A stretch of 35,796 nucleotides of DNA from Sphingomonas sp. S2M10. GTDB lineage: Bacteria; Pseudomonadota; Alphaproteobacteria; Sphingomonadales; Sphingomonadaceae. The position numbers and the translations under genes are program-made. Under the pieces are notes generated by a model that saw only the letters and a list, made by a program, of their open reading frames with translations, had not been told where the DNA came from and made no database searches. Position 1 is the first letter of the stretch; each line of letters begins with the position of its first letter. This document shows, one piece after another, positions 1 through 8,554 of the stretch. The stretch spans positions 1 to 35,796 of the forward strand of contig NZ_JAAILI010000017.1 of the NCBI RefSeq assembly GCF_012650175.1, in the 5' to 3' direction.

Positions 1-68
1 TCGGCATCTCCAAGCCAACACTCTACGCCTATGTGCGATCGGCCGAGACCAAGCCGGTAGCCGCGTAG
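1..68 (+). CDS. C-terminal end of a serine recombinase (resolvase/invertase family), cut by window start
   Basis: Frame 3 reads GISKPTLYAYVRSA and then seven residues to a TAG stop at 66-68. The pattern G-I-S-x-x-T-L-Y-x-Y is the recognition helix of the C-terminal helix-turn-helix in Hin/resolvase-type serine recombinases, which bind the recombination site. Only about 21 codons are in the window, so the catalytic serine domain cannot be checked and intactness is unknown. Its position at the outer end of the lower-GC segment suggests a mobile origin for that segment. The identification rests on a short motif. Confidence 0.55.
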   Translation, partial: GISKPTLYAYVRSAETKPVAA

Positions 69-348
69 CGACGCTCGCCGACAAATAGCGCGATCAGAAT
101 GCCGCCACTTAGCGCGAGCGTTTACAGCTCGCTCACGATCGTTCGGGCGGCTCATATCAAACCGGGGTTTGTTGGACGAACCAGTTCAGGCCGCCTTCTG
201 TAGGTCGTCTGGTATGCTGCCGCTCAAATTCTCATAAGGTAACGCGGAACCATCTTTCAAAGAGGGCGCATTACAATACAAACTGTTTTGGAGCTTGTTT
301 GGCGTCGATGTCACCCGCTTTTTTTGTTAGCTTCGGGAGCGCTATCGC
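69..348. other. Intergenic stretch without a recognisable gene
   Basis: This lies between the recombinase end and the 3' end of the large minus-strand sensor gene. The short frames here have no recognisable domains. I looked for Tn3-type terminal repeats and could not identify one. The AT content is higher than in the rest of the window, with a TTTTTT run near 319-325. Confidence 0.4.
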
Positions 349-3300
349 TCAACGCTGTAGCGGCCTGTCAACGGTCGGACTTTTGCGTTCGGCGGCGAGA
401 GCCTGTCGAGCAAGTTCCGGCAGTGACCCGGCTCCCATCTTCTGCATCATCGAAGCTCGGTGATTTTCAACGGTTCGCTGGCTGATGCCGAGATCAGCAG
501 CGATGTTTTTGCTAGGGTGACCGGACAGGACGAGATCCATGATTTCGCGCTGGCGCGGCGTTAGCTCCGACACATGGCGCGCCGCCGTTTCCTCAAAACC
601 GTTAACGACGCTCACGTCATGCGATTGCGCGAGCGCCCGCTCGATGCTCGCCATCAACGCGTCCTTGCCGACGGGTTTCTCTATGAAGTCGCACGCACCA
701 GCTTTCATTGCCGAGATCGCCAGCGTGAGGTCACTGCTGCCGGTCAGCATGATGGTGGCCATTGGGCTGCCCATCTCCTTCAAACGTTTAATCAATTCGA
801 TCCCGTCGATGCCGGGCAGTCCGGCGTCGAGGAGCACACATCCCTCGCGGTCGGATCGGTACGCGGCGAGATAGGTCTCGGCGTCGGGGAAATCTTCGAC
901 CACATACCCATCAGCCTCGAGAACGCCGCGTATCGACATTCGCACTTCCCCATCGGGATCGACTACGATGATCGCAGCGTCTGACGTGGTGGCATGATTC
1001 GACGAGGGCTGCTTGTCGTTCGGCTCGCCCTCCCAGAGAAGCGTCTCGATGGCTGCGGTAAGCTCTTTCGCATTTACGGGCTTACTTAATAGCGTGCAAT
1101 TACTGGCGGCTATCCTCGTCTGGGCCGCGCTGGAGATATCCCCCGTCAGAATGATGGCGGGGACAGGATGATCCAGCAATTCCCGTATATCTCGTATGAC
1201 GCCGAGGCCGTCCAGCGCGCCCGGCAAATTATAGTCTGCAACGATGAGATCGGGGCGGATCGCGCCTTTAGCCACCAGAGCGAGCGCAGCCTCTCCGTTT
1301 GCCGCTTTTCGTACCCGCTGACCGCTCTCCGTCAGCAATTGTTCGAGCAGGTCGCGTACCTCTGTATCATCTTCCACGATGATGATCTTGCCGGTTGGCG
1401 AATTGGTGTGTGCCGGTGTGCTCAGCAATCCGGTAATCGCCTTCCTTGCGGCACGCTTGGCAAGCGGGACGCCGATTGAGAAGACCGATCCCTTCCCCAG
1501 CGTGGACCTCACGCCAATGTCGTGGTCAAGGAGCGCGCCCAGTCGCTGGACGATCGATAGACCCAGGCCCAGTCCTTTGCTGCGCTCTCGAGCAGCGTTG
1601 TCGACCTGATGGAATTCCTCGAAAATAGCGTGCAGTTCATCCTCAGCAATGCCAATGCCGGTATCCCAGATTTCGACCCTTATCTGCCCAACACGCCGGC
1701 GGCAACCGAGTAGAATCCGCCCATTCCGCGTATATTTCATCGCATTAGCGAGCAGGTTGCGGATCATCTGTTCGAGCAGGCGCGGGTCGCTATGCACGCG
1801 CAAAGGGCAGGGCAGGACGCGCAGGTCAAGCGCCTGCGCCTGAGCCTGATAGGAAAATTCCTCCCGCAACCGGTTGAGCATATCATCAAGGGCGAAATCG
1901 ACGGATTCGGGATGCACCACGCCTGCCTCGATCTGGTTAATGTCGAGCAGGACGTTGAGCATCGCGGTCATCGCTTCGAGTGTCTCGCCTAGCCGCTCTA
2001 CCAGCTTCGCCGGCTTTTCCGCTTCCACCGAATGCACGAGTAAGGCCTGAACAAGCGAGAGCGATTGCAGTGGCTGCCGCAAATCGTGGCTGGCCGCTGC
2101 CAGGAAGCGCGATTTGGCGATATTCGCCAGTTCCGCCTCGCGCTTCGACGCGCGCAAGGCCTTCGCAGATATTTTACGTTCAGTGATGTCGGTGAAGGTG
2201 ATGACGACGCCTTCAACCTTCTCGTCGTGCGTATGGTAGGGCAGCATACGCCGCATGAACCAAGTTCCCCCCGGGACCTCAATTTCGTGCTCAATGGCTG
2301 CCGCGCCATTGAGCACTTTCCTTGCGTCATCTTCGAGCTGGTCATCGACAGCTAACGCGCGCAGATCGGCCAGTGGTCGGCCTACGTCGCTTGGGATTAC
2401 GTTGAACACCGCGCGCGTGGCCGGGGTGAAGAAACGGATATTCAGGTCGGGATCAAGGAACAGCGTCGCGACGTCGGTGCTGTAAAGCACGTTCTGCAGA
2501 TCGTCCGAAGTTGAGCGCTGACGCTCCAGCGTTTCCTGCAGCTGCCCGTTCAACGCGGTCAGCTCCTCATTGAGCGACTGCAATTCTTCCTTTGAGGTCA
2601 GCAATTCCTCGTTGGTCGATTGATACTCCTCATTGACCGACAACGCCTCCTCGTTGATGGCTTTCTGCTCTTGGTTCGCTGTCTCTAGGCCTTCGAGCGC
2701 GATGCGAAGCTCGTCGCGCGTGAGCGCCAGTTCATGTTCGAGATCGCCGACGCGATCATTCGTCGCCGGGGATTTCGCAACGACGCCGCCCTGCGCGGCC
2801 GCCGAATCATCGATGAAGGCGACGAGCAGTAGCTCCTCACCGTCGCCGGTCACAGCCTGAACGTCTATACCGAAGGCGGTGGTGCCGATCCGGCTATGCC
2901 CAATGAAAACACGAGGATTTTCTTTGCTGACCCGGCCGATGGCGGCACGCAGCTTCGCTCGCAGCGCCGGCGTCGCCATCTCGAGCAGATCGTGCGACGG
3001 ATAGCCGGAGGCGACCTGCAGATACCGGTCGGTTGGTCCAAGCGAATACAGACATTTGCCAGCACGATCGATCAAAACCGCAGCCGGCGCGTGGGTCTCC
3101 AGCACAAGCCGGCGCGCCAGCTCGGCAAAGCCAGACGCGCGCGTCGGCACATGTTCCGTCGCTCCCGGGGCCTGCCCGGCTTTGTCCGCCGCCGCGCCTA
3201 CATCGAAATCGGAAAGTCCCAAGCGGCCATGCCCAATCTGGCGATAGATCCGCTCGGTCTTGGCGACCACCTCGAAGCGCCCCGCCGTGCTCCCGATCGT

Positions 3301-4728
3301 CTCCGCGCTACCCAGTAAAAGCATGCCGCGATTGCGAAGCGCGAAGTGGAACAAGGAGATGACTTTCGCCTGGGCGCGCGGCGTGAGGTAGATCAGAAGG
3401 TTACGACACGAGATTAGATCGAGGCGTGAAAACGGCGGATCGGACAACACGTCTTGCACCGTGAACACGATCGCACCGCGCAAATCGGAATTGACGCGGT
3501 AGTCGCCGGCTTCTTCCCGCACGAAGAACCGCTTCACTCGCGCTGGCGTGATGTCAACCGTGACGGTGGCGGGATAGACGCCCTCGCGTGCTTTGGAGAC
3601 GGCGGCGGCGTCTACGTCCGAGGCGAATATCTGCAGCTTGAGCGGGCGCTTGGACGCCGCAATCGCCTCCAAAAACAAGATTGCAATGGAATAGGCTTCC
3701 TCGCCAGTACTGCATCCGGCGACCCACACGCGGAGTGGCTGGTCTGTGTCATGATGCTTGACCAGATCGGGGATCACTTGGCTCGCGAGCATGTCGAACG
3801 TCTTGGGGTCGCGGAAGAAGGTAGTGACGTTAATAAGCAGGTCCGCAGCGAGCAGATCGCGCTCACCTGCGTCTTTGCGCAACATCGCCAGATATTTCGG
3901 CATTGCATCCAGCCGGATATTGGCGAGCCCCATGCGCCTGTCGATGCGGCGTTGCAGCGTCCCAGGCTTGTAGTGTCGGAAATCGTGCGGCGTTTTCTTG
4001 CGGAGTTCTTCGATGATCTCGGCGAGCCCAGGGGAGCTGGCGGCGACTGTCGCAGCATTGTCCTTGGCGAAGGTGGCAAGCGCTCCAGGCATTTGATCGA
4101 TCGGCAAGGTCTCATCAACGAGGCCGGTATCGATAGCGCTGGTCGGCATGGAATTATGTTCGGCTTCCGCTGGATCCTGCGCGATCACGAGGCCACCTCG
4201 GTCCCGGATGCTCTGCAAGCCGTCGCTTCCGTCTCCATCAAAGCCTGACAGGATGATCGCAGCAATCGGATGCTCCGTGCCACGCGCCATGGACTTCAGC
4301 AGGAAGTCGAACGGCTTGCGAGAGCCTCGCGGCGCATTCGGGGTCGAAAGCCTGAGCACTTCCCCGGACACGGAGAGGTAAGACCCCGAGGGAATCGTAT
4401 AGACATGGTCCACCTCGATTGCGGCGCCATCGATCGCTTCGGCGACAGGCATTGGCGTGTGCTTGGTCAGCAACTCGGCCATCAGGCTTTTGTGCGTCGG
4501 GTCGAGGTGCTGGATCAGGATAAACGCCATGCCCGGCGATTGCGGCAGGGCGTCGATTAGCTTGGTGACGGCGTCCAGACCGCCAGCCGACGCGCCCACC
4601 GCCACGATCGGAAAGCTCGCTTTAGCCGCGGACAAAACAGTGCCTTCGGCCAAACGGGTATCGATGCCGTCGGTTTGCTGATCTAGGAACCGGGCTATCG
4701 CTTTCGGTTCGCTGGTCGAGGCAACCAT
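349..4728 (-). CDS. CheB-CheR-PAS-histidine kinase-REC-REC-LuxR fusion protein
   Basis: A 1459-residue cytoplasmic signalling protein. Domains in order: CheB methylesterase (about 38-225; GASAGG with Ser47, QHLDPTH with His74, Asp in DGDGSDG 164-170); CheR methyltransferase (about 235-500; SAM loop VWVAGCSTGEEAYS at 334-347); a linker; a Glu/Asn-rich coiled coil (about 660-745); PAS (about 745-850); HisKA with the phospho-acceptor in SHDLRQPL (His881); HATPase (NAMKY near 995, DTGIGI near 1022, GLGLGLS near 1052); receiver 1 (Asp1165, Lys1216); FixJ-like receiver 2 (Asp1301, Lys1351); LuxR-type HTH (about 1387-1445). There is no membrane segment. The start is the ATG at 4728; its ribosome site is weak. 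No MCP, cheA or cheW is nearby. The C-terminal half could pass phosphate from its own kinase to its own DNA-binding module. The GC is lower than in genes right of 5506, which suggests transfer. Stop TGA at 349-351. Confidence 0.93.
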   Translation of the reverse strand: MVASTSEPKAIARFLDQQTDGIDTRLAEGTVLSAAKASFPIVAVGASAGGLDAVTKLIDALPQSPGMAFILIQHLDPTHKSLMAELLTKHTPMPVAEAIDGAAIEVDHVYTIPSGSYLSVSGEVLRLSTPNAPRGSRKPFDFLLKSMARGTEHPIAAIILSGFDGDGSDGLQSIRDRGGLVIAQDPAEAEHNSMPTSAIDTGLVDETLPIDQMPGALATFAKDNAATVAASSPGLAEIIEELRKKTPHDFRHYKPGTLQRRIDRRMGLANIRLDAMPKYLAMLRKDAGERDLLAADLLINVTTFFRDPKTFDMLASQVIPDLVKHHDTDQPLRVWVAGCSTGEEAYSIAILFLEAIAASKRPLKLQIFASDVDAAAVSKAREGVYPATVTVDITPARVKRFFVREEAGDYRVNSDLRGAIVFTVQDVLSDPPFSRLDLISCRNLLIYLTPRAQAKVISLFHFALRNRGMLLLGSAETIGSTAGRFEVVAKTERIYRQIGHGRLGLSDFDVGAAADKAGQAPGATEHVPTRASGFAELARRLVLETHAPAAVLIDRAGKCLYSLGPTDRYLQVASGYPSHDLLEMATPALRAKLRAAIGRVSKENPRVFIGHSRIGTTAFGIDVQAVTGDGEELLLVAFIDDSAAAQGGVVAKSPATNDRVGDLEHELALTRDELRIALEGLETANQEQKAINEEALSVNEEYQSTNEELLTSKEELQSLNEELTALNGQLQETLERQRSTSDDLQNVLYSTDVATLFLDPDLNIRFFTPATRAVFNVIPSDVGRPLADLRALAVDDQLEDDARKVLNGAAAIEHEIEVPGGTWFMRRMLPYHTHDEKVEGVVITFTDITERKISAKALRASKREAELANIAKSRFLAAASHDLRQPLQSLSLVQALLVHSVEAEKPAKLVERLGETLEAMTAMLNVLLDINQIEAGVVHPESVDFALDDMLNRLREEFSYQAQAQALDLRVLPCPLRVHSDPRLLEQMIRNLLANAMKYTRNGRILLGCRRRVGQIRVEIWDTGIGIAEDELHAIFEEFHQVDNAARERSKGLGLGLSIVQRLGALLDHDIGVRSTLGKGSVFSIGVPLAKRAARKAITGLLSTPAHTNSPTGKIIIVEDDTEVRDLLEQLLTESGQRVRKAANGEAALALVAKGAIRPDLIVADYNLPGALDGLGVIRDIRELLDHPVPAIILTGDISSAAQTRIAASNCTLLSKPVNAKELTAAIETLLWEGEPNDKQPSSNHATTSDAAIIVVDPDGEVRMSIRGVLEADGYVVEDFPDAETYLAAYRSDREGCVLLDAGLPGIDGIELIKRLKEMGSPMATIMLTGSSDLTLAISAMKAGACDFIEKPVGKDALMASIERALAQSHDVSVVNGFEETAARHVSELTPRQREIMDLVLSGHPSKNIAADLGISQRTVENHRASMMQKMGAGSLPELARQALAAERKSPTVDRPLQR

Positions 4729-4848
4729 AACGAGAGCTTACCACATTCGCGGCAGAACCCGCCATGCTCATTCAGTCAGCGCGCCCGATCCCCCCATGAG
4801 TATTTTCCGAACCTATTTTTACGGCCGACATGCCTCCAACATAGCTGC

Positions 4849-5235
4849 ATGACTGCGTTGCGAATCCTCGTCGCTGAAGACAACGCGATGATTGCCATGT
4901 TCTTGTCGGACGTGCTGAAAGTGCTCGGACATAATGTCTGCGCCGTCACTGACACCGAAGCTGCGACGGTTGTCGCGGCGTTGTTCCATCGTCCGGACTT
5001 GTTGATCGTCGATGACGGTTTGCACGAGGGCAGCGGGCTTGCTGCTGTTAGGGAAATCGAGATGACGCTGCCCGCGCCGCACATCTTCTCGACGGGAGAT
5101 TGCGAGCGTGTGCTGAAGGCCGAACCCAACGCGATCGTTCTGAAAAAGCCCTTCACGATGCCGGCACTCGTCAGCGCCATCGAACGCGCGATGCGACCTA
5201 CAACTGCCATCGACCGATCTGCTCTCGCGCTTTGA
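4849..5235 (+). CDS. Single-domain response regulator (receiver only)
   Basis: A 128-residue stand-alone receiver. The acidic pocket is Glu10/Asp11 (VAEDN), the phospho-acceptor is Asp55 in LLIVDD, the switch residue is Thr82 (STG), and the conserved Lys100 precedes Pro101 (LKKP). There is no output domain. It is divergent from the CheB-CheR-kinase fusion across a 120-bp gap, so it is the natural phosphate partner, phosphate sink or adaptor for that kinase. It shares the lower-GC composition of its neighbour, so the two probably arrived together. The start is the ATG at 4849; no strong Shine-Dalgarno is visible upstream. Partnership is inferred from position only. Confidence 0.85.
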   Translation: MTALRILVAEDNAMIAMFLSDVLKVLGHNVCAVTDTEAATVVAALFHRPDLLIVDDGLHEGSGLAAVREIEMTLPAPHIFSTGDCERVLKAEPNAIVLKKPFTMPALVSAIERAMRPTTAIDRSALAL

Positions 5236-5505
5236 AGTGTGTTCCGCATCGAAGCGCAGCTGCTAAATTGGCAGATCAGCTGCAACCGAGAACTCTGCCA
5301 TTTGGTCATTTGGCAGGAGTAGACCGTGGGAGAGGCAGTCTGTTGAAGTTCCGTGGACCAGAACCGACCGACTTGTCGGCGCTCTTTTTAGCTCCACGCG
5401 TCGATCGATGCGGAGTGCGCGATGATCTATCAGGAAGAACGGCCGCAATCAGCCAGACTTGATCACCCTTATGTCGGTTTTCTGTTCCGCTGCTACTCAA
5501 GCCCC
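5236..5505. other. Island edge: intergenic sequence without a recognised gene
   Basis: Between the receiver stop and the first codon with M13-peptidase homology. It is less GC-rich than the sequence to its right. It contains an inverted repeat CTGCCA-N10-TGGCAG (5295-5316) and a short T run (5385-5389) after a weak CCGA/TCGG hairpin; either could end transcription of the receiver gene, but both are weak. A plus-strand frame from 5422 reads in frame into the peptidase remnant, but its first ~28 codons do not resemble an M13 protein. No IS terminal repeats were identified. Confidence 0.4.
5295..5316. repeat. Inverted repeat after the receiver gene
   Basis: Six-base arms CTGCCA and TGGCAG flank a 10-base loop about 60 bases downstream of the receiver stop. 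It is not followed by a T run, so a terminator role is doubtful. It could be a remnant of a recombination site at the island edge. Confidence 0.3.
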
Positions 5506-5841
5506 ATCAACGGCCGTGCCTCGATGGGCGAGAATATTGGCGATCTCGGCGGCGTGCTGATTGCGCTGGACGCCTATCACGCCTCGCTGGGCGGCAAGCC
5601 GGCGCCGGTGCTGGACGGCTTCACCGGCGACCAGCGCTTCTTCCTCGGCTGGGGCCAGGTGTGGCGGACGCTGTTCCGCACCGAGGCGCTGCGCCAGCAG
5701 CTGGTCAGCGATCCCCACTCGCCGGGCCAGATCCGCGCGGTGAACCCGCTGCGCAACGTCGATGCCTGGTATGCCGCCTGGAACATCGATCCGAGCCAGA
5801 AACAGTATCTGGCACCGGCGGACCGCGTCCGGATCTGGTAA
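5506..5841 (+). pseudogene. 3' remnant of an M13 family (neprilysin/PepO-like) metallopeptidase
   Basis: The last ~111 codons of an M13 peptidase are intact up to the TAA stop. INGRASMGENIGDLGG carries the ENIxD motif that gives the third zinc ligand (Glu) in this family. It is followed by DGFTGDQRFFLGW, DPHSPG, LRNVDAWYAAW and the usual terminal RVRIW. The HExxH zinc motif and the whole N-terminal lobe are missing; family members are usually about 650-700 residues. Homology begins near 5506, where composition shifts from the lower-GC segment to typical high-GC sequence. An in-frame upstream ATG (5422) would give a 139-residue chimera that cannot be a working peptidase. The gene was probably truncated by insertion or deletion of the left segment. 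Confidence 0.85.
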
Positions 5842-5856
5842 GCGGAATGCAGGAAA

Positions 5857-5884
5857 GCGGCCGGAGGATTGCGCCTCCGGCCGC
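5857..5884. terminator. Bidirectional hairpin between the M13 remnant and the TonB receptor
   Basis: Perfect 11-bp arms GCGGCCGGAGG (5857-5867) and CCTCCGGCCGC (5874-5884) with a 6-base loop. It lies 15 bases after the peptidase stop and 12 bases before the minus-strand receptor stop, so it can serve both converging genes. No long T run follows. Confidence 0.7.
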
Positions 5885-5895
5885 CGTCCGGGGAA

Positions 5896-8406
5896 TCAAA
5901 ATTCAATCCGGACCGAAGTGCTGATCGTGCGACCGTTGATCGAGCGGGCGCGGACGATGCCGTTCGCCGGGATCGCCCCCTCCTCCGCCTCGGTGAAGCC
6001 GCGGACGTTGAACAAATTGTTCGCGTTGAGCGACACCAGCAGCTTCGGGATCGGCCGGAACTGGGCGAAGGCGTTGACCTGGGTGTAGCCCGGCAGCTTG
6101 AGCTGGTTGTTGTCCTGCGCATAGCTGCTGGTGGTGCCCACCACATTCGCGCCGATCGAGGCGCGGCCGAACTCGACCTGCGGCGTCGCCTGGAAGATCA
6201 GCTTCGCCTGGCGACGCGGCGTGTTGCCGACCACGCCGGGGTTGAGCGCGTCGGCGACGATGCGCGAATGGGTCCAGGTGGCACCGGCGGTCAGGCTGAA
6301 CGGCCCCTGGCGGACCGCGCCATCGAATTCGAGGCCATAGGCCCGATAGGTGCGGTCGATGAACAGTTGCCGCGTCGCCTCGTAATTCTGCTCCTCGGTA
6401 CGCGCCCAGAAGCCGGTGAGGTTGAGCGTCAGCGGTCCTTCGCGATACTTTACGCCCAGCTCCGCCTGGTTGACGAAGTCGACCGCCGCTGCCGAACTCA
6501 CCAGATGACCGTCGGTGGTGCTCACCGCCGGCCCAAACAGCAGGCGATCCGCATTGGCGCGGCCGCCGCGGCTGTAGCGCGCGAAGACGGACATGTACTC
6601 GACGAAGCGATAGTTGATGCCCGCCGAATAGCTCCAGTAATGATAGCTGTAGTTGACCGGCGCGGGGCTGGTCAGCGGGATCACCGCGACGCGGGTCTCG
6701 GCGTCCGAGATCACCCCGTCGCCGTTGATGTCGCGGCTGACGGAGCCGACACGGCCGCCGCCCAGATCGGCACCCGCGATCGAGCCGCTCGCATCGCCGA
6801 AGTCATAGCGGACGCTGCCGCCGATCGAGACCTTGCCGAGCTGGTAGTTGAGCGAGGCAAAGGGCGCGTTGACGTTGTAGTCGACATTGTAGCTGCGCCG
6901 GCAGCATCCGCCGAAATAGGCGGCGCTGTAGCCGTAGAAGCCGTCCTGGGTGACCGCCGTGCCGTTCGCGCGGCGGACATTGACCAGCGCCGCCCCGCCA
7001 TTGCCGCGCACATCGGTGAGGATCGAGGTCCATAGCCAATCGGTATCGATCGTCTGGCGCGACTTGTAGAAGCCGGCGGTGGCGGTGAGCTTGCCCGCGC
7101 CGACGTCGAACGCCCGGCTCGCGCGCAGATCGTTGGTGATGTTGTCGAGGCTGTTGAGCTTGGTGTCGAACACCACGATCTGTGCGAGCAGGCCGTTGCC
7201 GTTCAGCCCGGCGAGGTCGGTGATCGCCCTTCCCGCATCGGGGCCGCTGGCATAGGCGAGCGTCGCCCCTGCCCCGCCCAGCGACGTCGCGACGGCGCTT
7301 GCGGAATCGACCGTCGCCGGGAAGTTCGAGATGAAGCGGCCGGAAATGTCCGAATAGCGGAAGCGATCGGTGATCGTCCACCCGGCGAGCGTCGTCTCCG
7401 CCTCGAAGCCGATCGACTTGACCAGCGGGCGCTGCCCCTCGCGAACGTCGTCGGTCACCGGATTGTTGTTGCCGTCCAGCGTCACGTTGCGGGTGAAGTT
7501 GGGCGTCAGCAGCTGGTCGCGGTTGGAGCGGAAATTGGCCAGGTCCTGATAGGTCGGGTTGCCGTTGGTGCCGGTCACGCGCACCGGCATCGGCAAATAG
7601 CCGACCGCGCGGTCGTCGAGGAACTTGCCGTAGAGGCGGATGTGCCCGCCGGTGAATTCCTTGGTTACGTTGAACTTGAACTGGCCGCCCTTGTTGCCGT
7701 CATAGCCGATGCGGCGCGGGCCGGTCCCCTGGCGGTAGAAGCCGCCCATGTGGAAGCGCACGCTGTCGGTCAGCCTGGCGCCATAGTCGAAGTCGAGGCG
7801 ATAGTCCTTGTAGTCGAGCCCGGCGGTGGCCTGCACCGCGCCGCCTTCGGTTTCGCCGGTTTTGGAGATCATGTTGATTACGCCGCCGGGCGAATTCGAC
7901 GCGAAGGTCGAGGCCGAGCCGCCGCGGATCGACTCCACCTGCGCCAGGTTGAGATCGGCGCGCAGGAAGATGTCCGCATTGCCGAAGGTAATGTCCCCGA
8001 ATTCGAGCACCGGCAGCCCGTCTTCCTGCAGCTGCAGGAACTTGGCGCCGCCCGAGGCGATCGGCAGGCCGCGGATCGAGATATTGGCATTGCCCTCGCC
8101 GCCCGAGCTCTCCGAACGGATGCCGGGCAGCGTCCGGAAGATTTCCGCGACCGAGCGCGGCGCGGCCTTCTGGATGTCGTCGGCCTTGAGCGAACTGGTC
8201 GAGATCGCGGTGTCGAGCCGGTCGCGGCCGCGCGCGACGGCGGTCACGACGATCTCGGTGTATCGCGTGGCCTCCGCCTCCTGCGCCGGTGCCACGTCCT
8301 GCGGCGGCGGTGTCCCGTCCTGCGCGAGTGCGGGCGCACTCGGGACGGCGAGCATGCTGCCCAGCAGCAGGTGGCGGATGCGACGGGTGCGCGCAGACAT
8401 GGCCAT
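5896..8406 (-). CDS. TonB-dependent receptor of a sucrose-type locus
   Basis: Outer-membrane, TonB-energised import channel, 836 residues from the ATG at 8406. This start is preferred because GGGAGAGAGG lies just upstream, the next residues form a signal peptide (basic MSARTRRIRH, then a hydrophobic core ending APALAQ), and the more upstream in-frame ATG (8475) lies inside the operator/promoter. A plug domain follows (EIVVTAVARGRDR, then LPGIRSESSGGEG, SIRGLP, and VESIRGGSAS with SNSPGGVINMI), then a 22-strand-type barrel ending in a C-terminal aromatic (VRIEF). It is divergent from a LacI-family gene and shares its operator with it. The nearby GH68 enzyme and SUT-like permease suggest sucrose or a sucrose-derived sugar as substrate. 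This is inferred from context; the receptor sequence alone does not show the ligand. Confidence 0.92.
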   Translation of the reverse strand: MAMSARTRRIRHLLLGSMLAVPSAPALAQDGTPPPQDVAPAQEAEATRYTEIVVTAVARGRDRLDTAISTSSLKADDIQKAAPRSVAEIFRTLPGIRSESSGGEGNANISIRGLPIASGGAKFLQLQEDGLPVLEFGDITFGNADIFLRADLNLAQVESIRGGSASTFASNSPGGVINMISKTGETEGGAVQATAGLDYKDYRLDFDYGARLTDSVRFHMGGFYRQGTGPRRIGYDGNKGGQFKFNVTKEFTGGHIRLYGKFLDDRAVGYLPMPVRVTGTNGNPTYQDLANFRSNRDQLLTPNFTRNVTLDGNNNPVTDDVREGQRPLVKSIGFEAETTLAGWTITDRFRYSDISGRFISNFPATVDSASAVATSLGGAGATLAYASGPDAGRAITDLAGLNGNGLLAQIVVFDTKLNSLDNITNDLRASRAFDVGAGKLTATAGFYKSRQTIDTDWLWTSILTDVRGNGGAALVNVRRANGTAVTQDGFYGYSAAYFGGCCRRSYNVDYNVNAPFASLNYQLGKVSIGGSVRYDFGDASGSIAGADLGGGRVGSVSRDINGDGVISDAETRVAVIPLTSPAPVNYSYHYWSYSAGINYRFVEYMSVFARYSRGGRANADRLLFGPAVSTTDGHLVSSAAAVDFVNQAELGVKYREGPLTLNLTGFWARTEEQNYEATRQLFIDRTYRAYGLEFDGAVRQGPFSLTAGATWTHSRIVADALNPGVVGNTPRRQAKLIFQATPQVEFGRASIGANVVGTTSSYAQDNNQLKLPGYTQVNAFAQFRPIPKLLVSLNANNLFNVRGFTEAEEGAIPANGIVRARSINGRTISTSVRIEF

Positions 8407-8456
8407 CGGCCTCTCTCCCTGACTTGGGTTCTCCTTGTGGAAACCCTTCAGCATCG

Positions 8457-8485
8457 CGTATATCTCACATTGCAATCGATTGCAA
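8457..8485 (-). promoter_or_regulatory. Candidate promoter of the TonB receptor overlapping the operator
   Basis: Reading the minus strand, TTGCAA (8485-8480) and TATACG (8462-8457) are separated by 17 bases, a sigma-70-like arrangement. The -35 element lies within the LacI-type palindrome, so bound repressor would block polymerase. Predicted transcription would begin near 8450, upstream of the chosen start at 8406. Confidence 0.5.
8470..8485. promoter_or_regulatory. LacI-family operator, perfect palindrome
   Basis: TTGCAATCGATTGCAA is a perfect 16-bp palindrome with the central CG typical of LacI/GalR operators. It sits between the divergent TonB receptor and the lacI-type gene. A 13/16 match occurs upstream of the permease-GH68 operon (12105-12120) and a 12/16 match upstream of the halogenase gene (16891-16906). 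Assignment to the neighbouring LacI protein is inferred. Confidence 0.8.
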
Positions 8486-8554
8486 CAAGCTTCGTAAATG
8501 TGCGTAGCAGCCGCGCTTGCGCATGTCGGTCAGAGCGGCCTATCGTCTCTTCCC

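Noticed and set aside
69..348. Transposon terminal inverted repeat
   Set aside because: No clear match to Tn3- or Tn21-type ends and no partner repeat was seen near 5500.
4729..4848. General stress (EcfG) promoter GGAAC-N16-17-CGTT
   Set aside because: Looked for here, upstream of the LOV gene and upstream of the lipoprotein; only partial or wrongly spaced matches were found.
5368..5389. Terminator hairpin with T run after the receiver gene
   Set aside because: The stem is only four pairs and the T run is offset by several bases; too weak to list as a terminator.
5869..7035. Plus-strand 388-codon frame opposite the first TonB receptor
   Set aside because: Antisense shadow with no domain or ribosome site.
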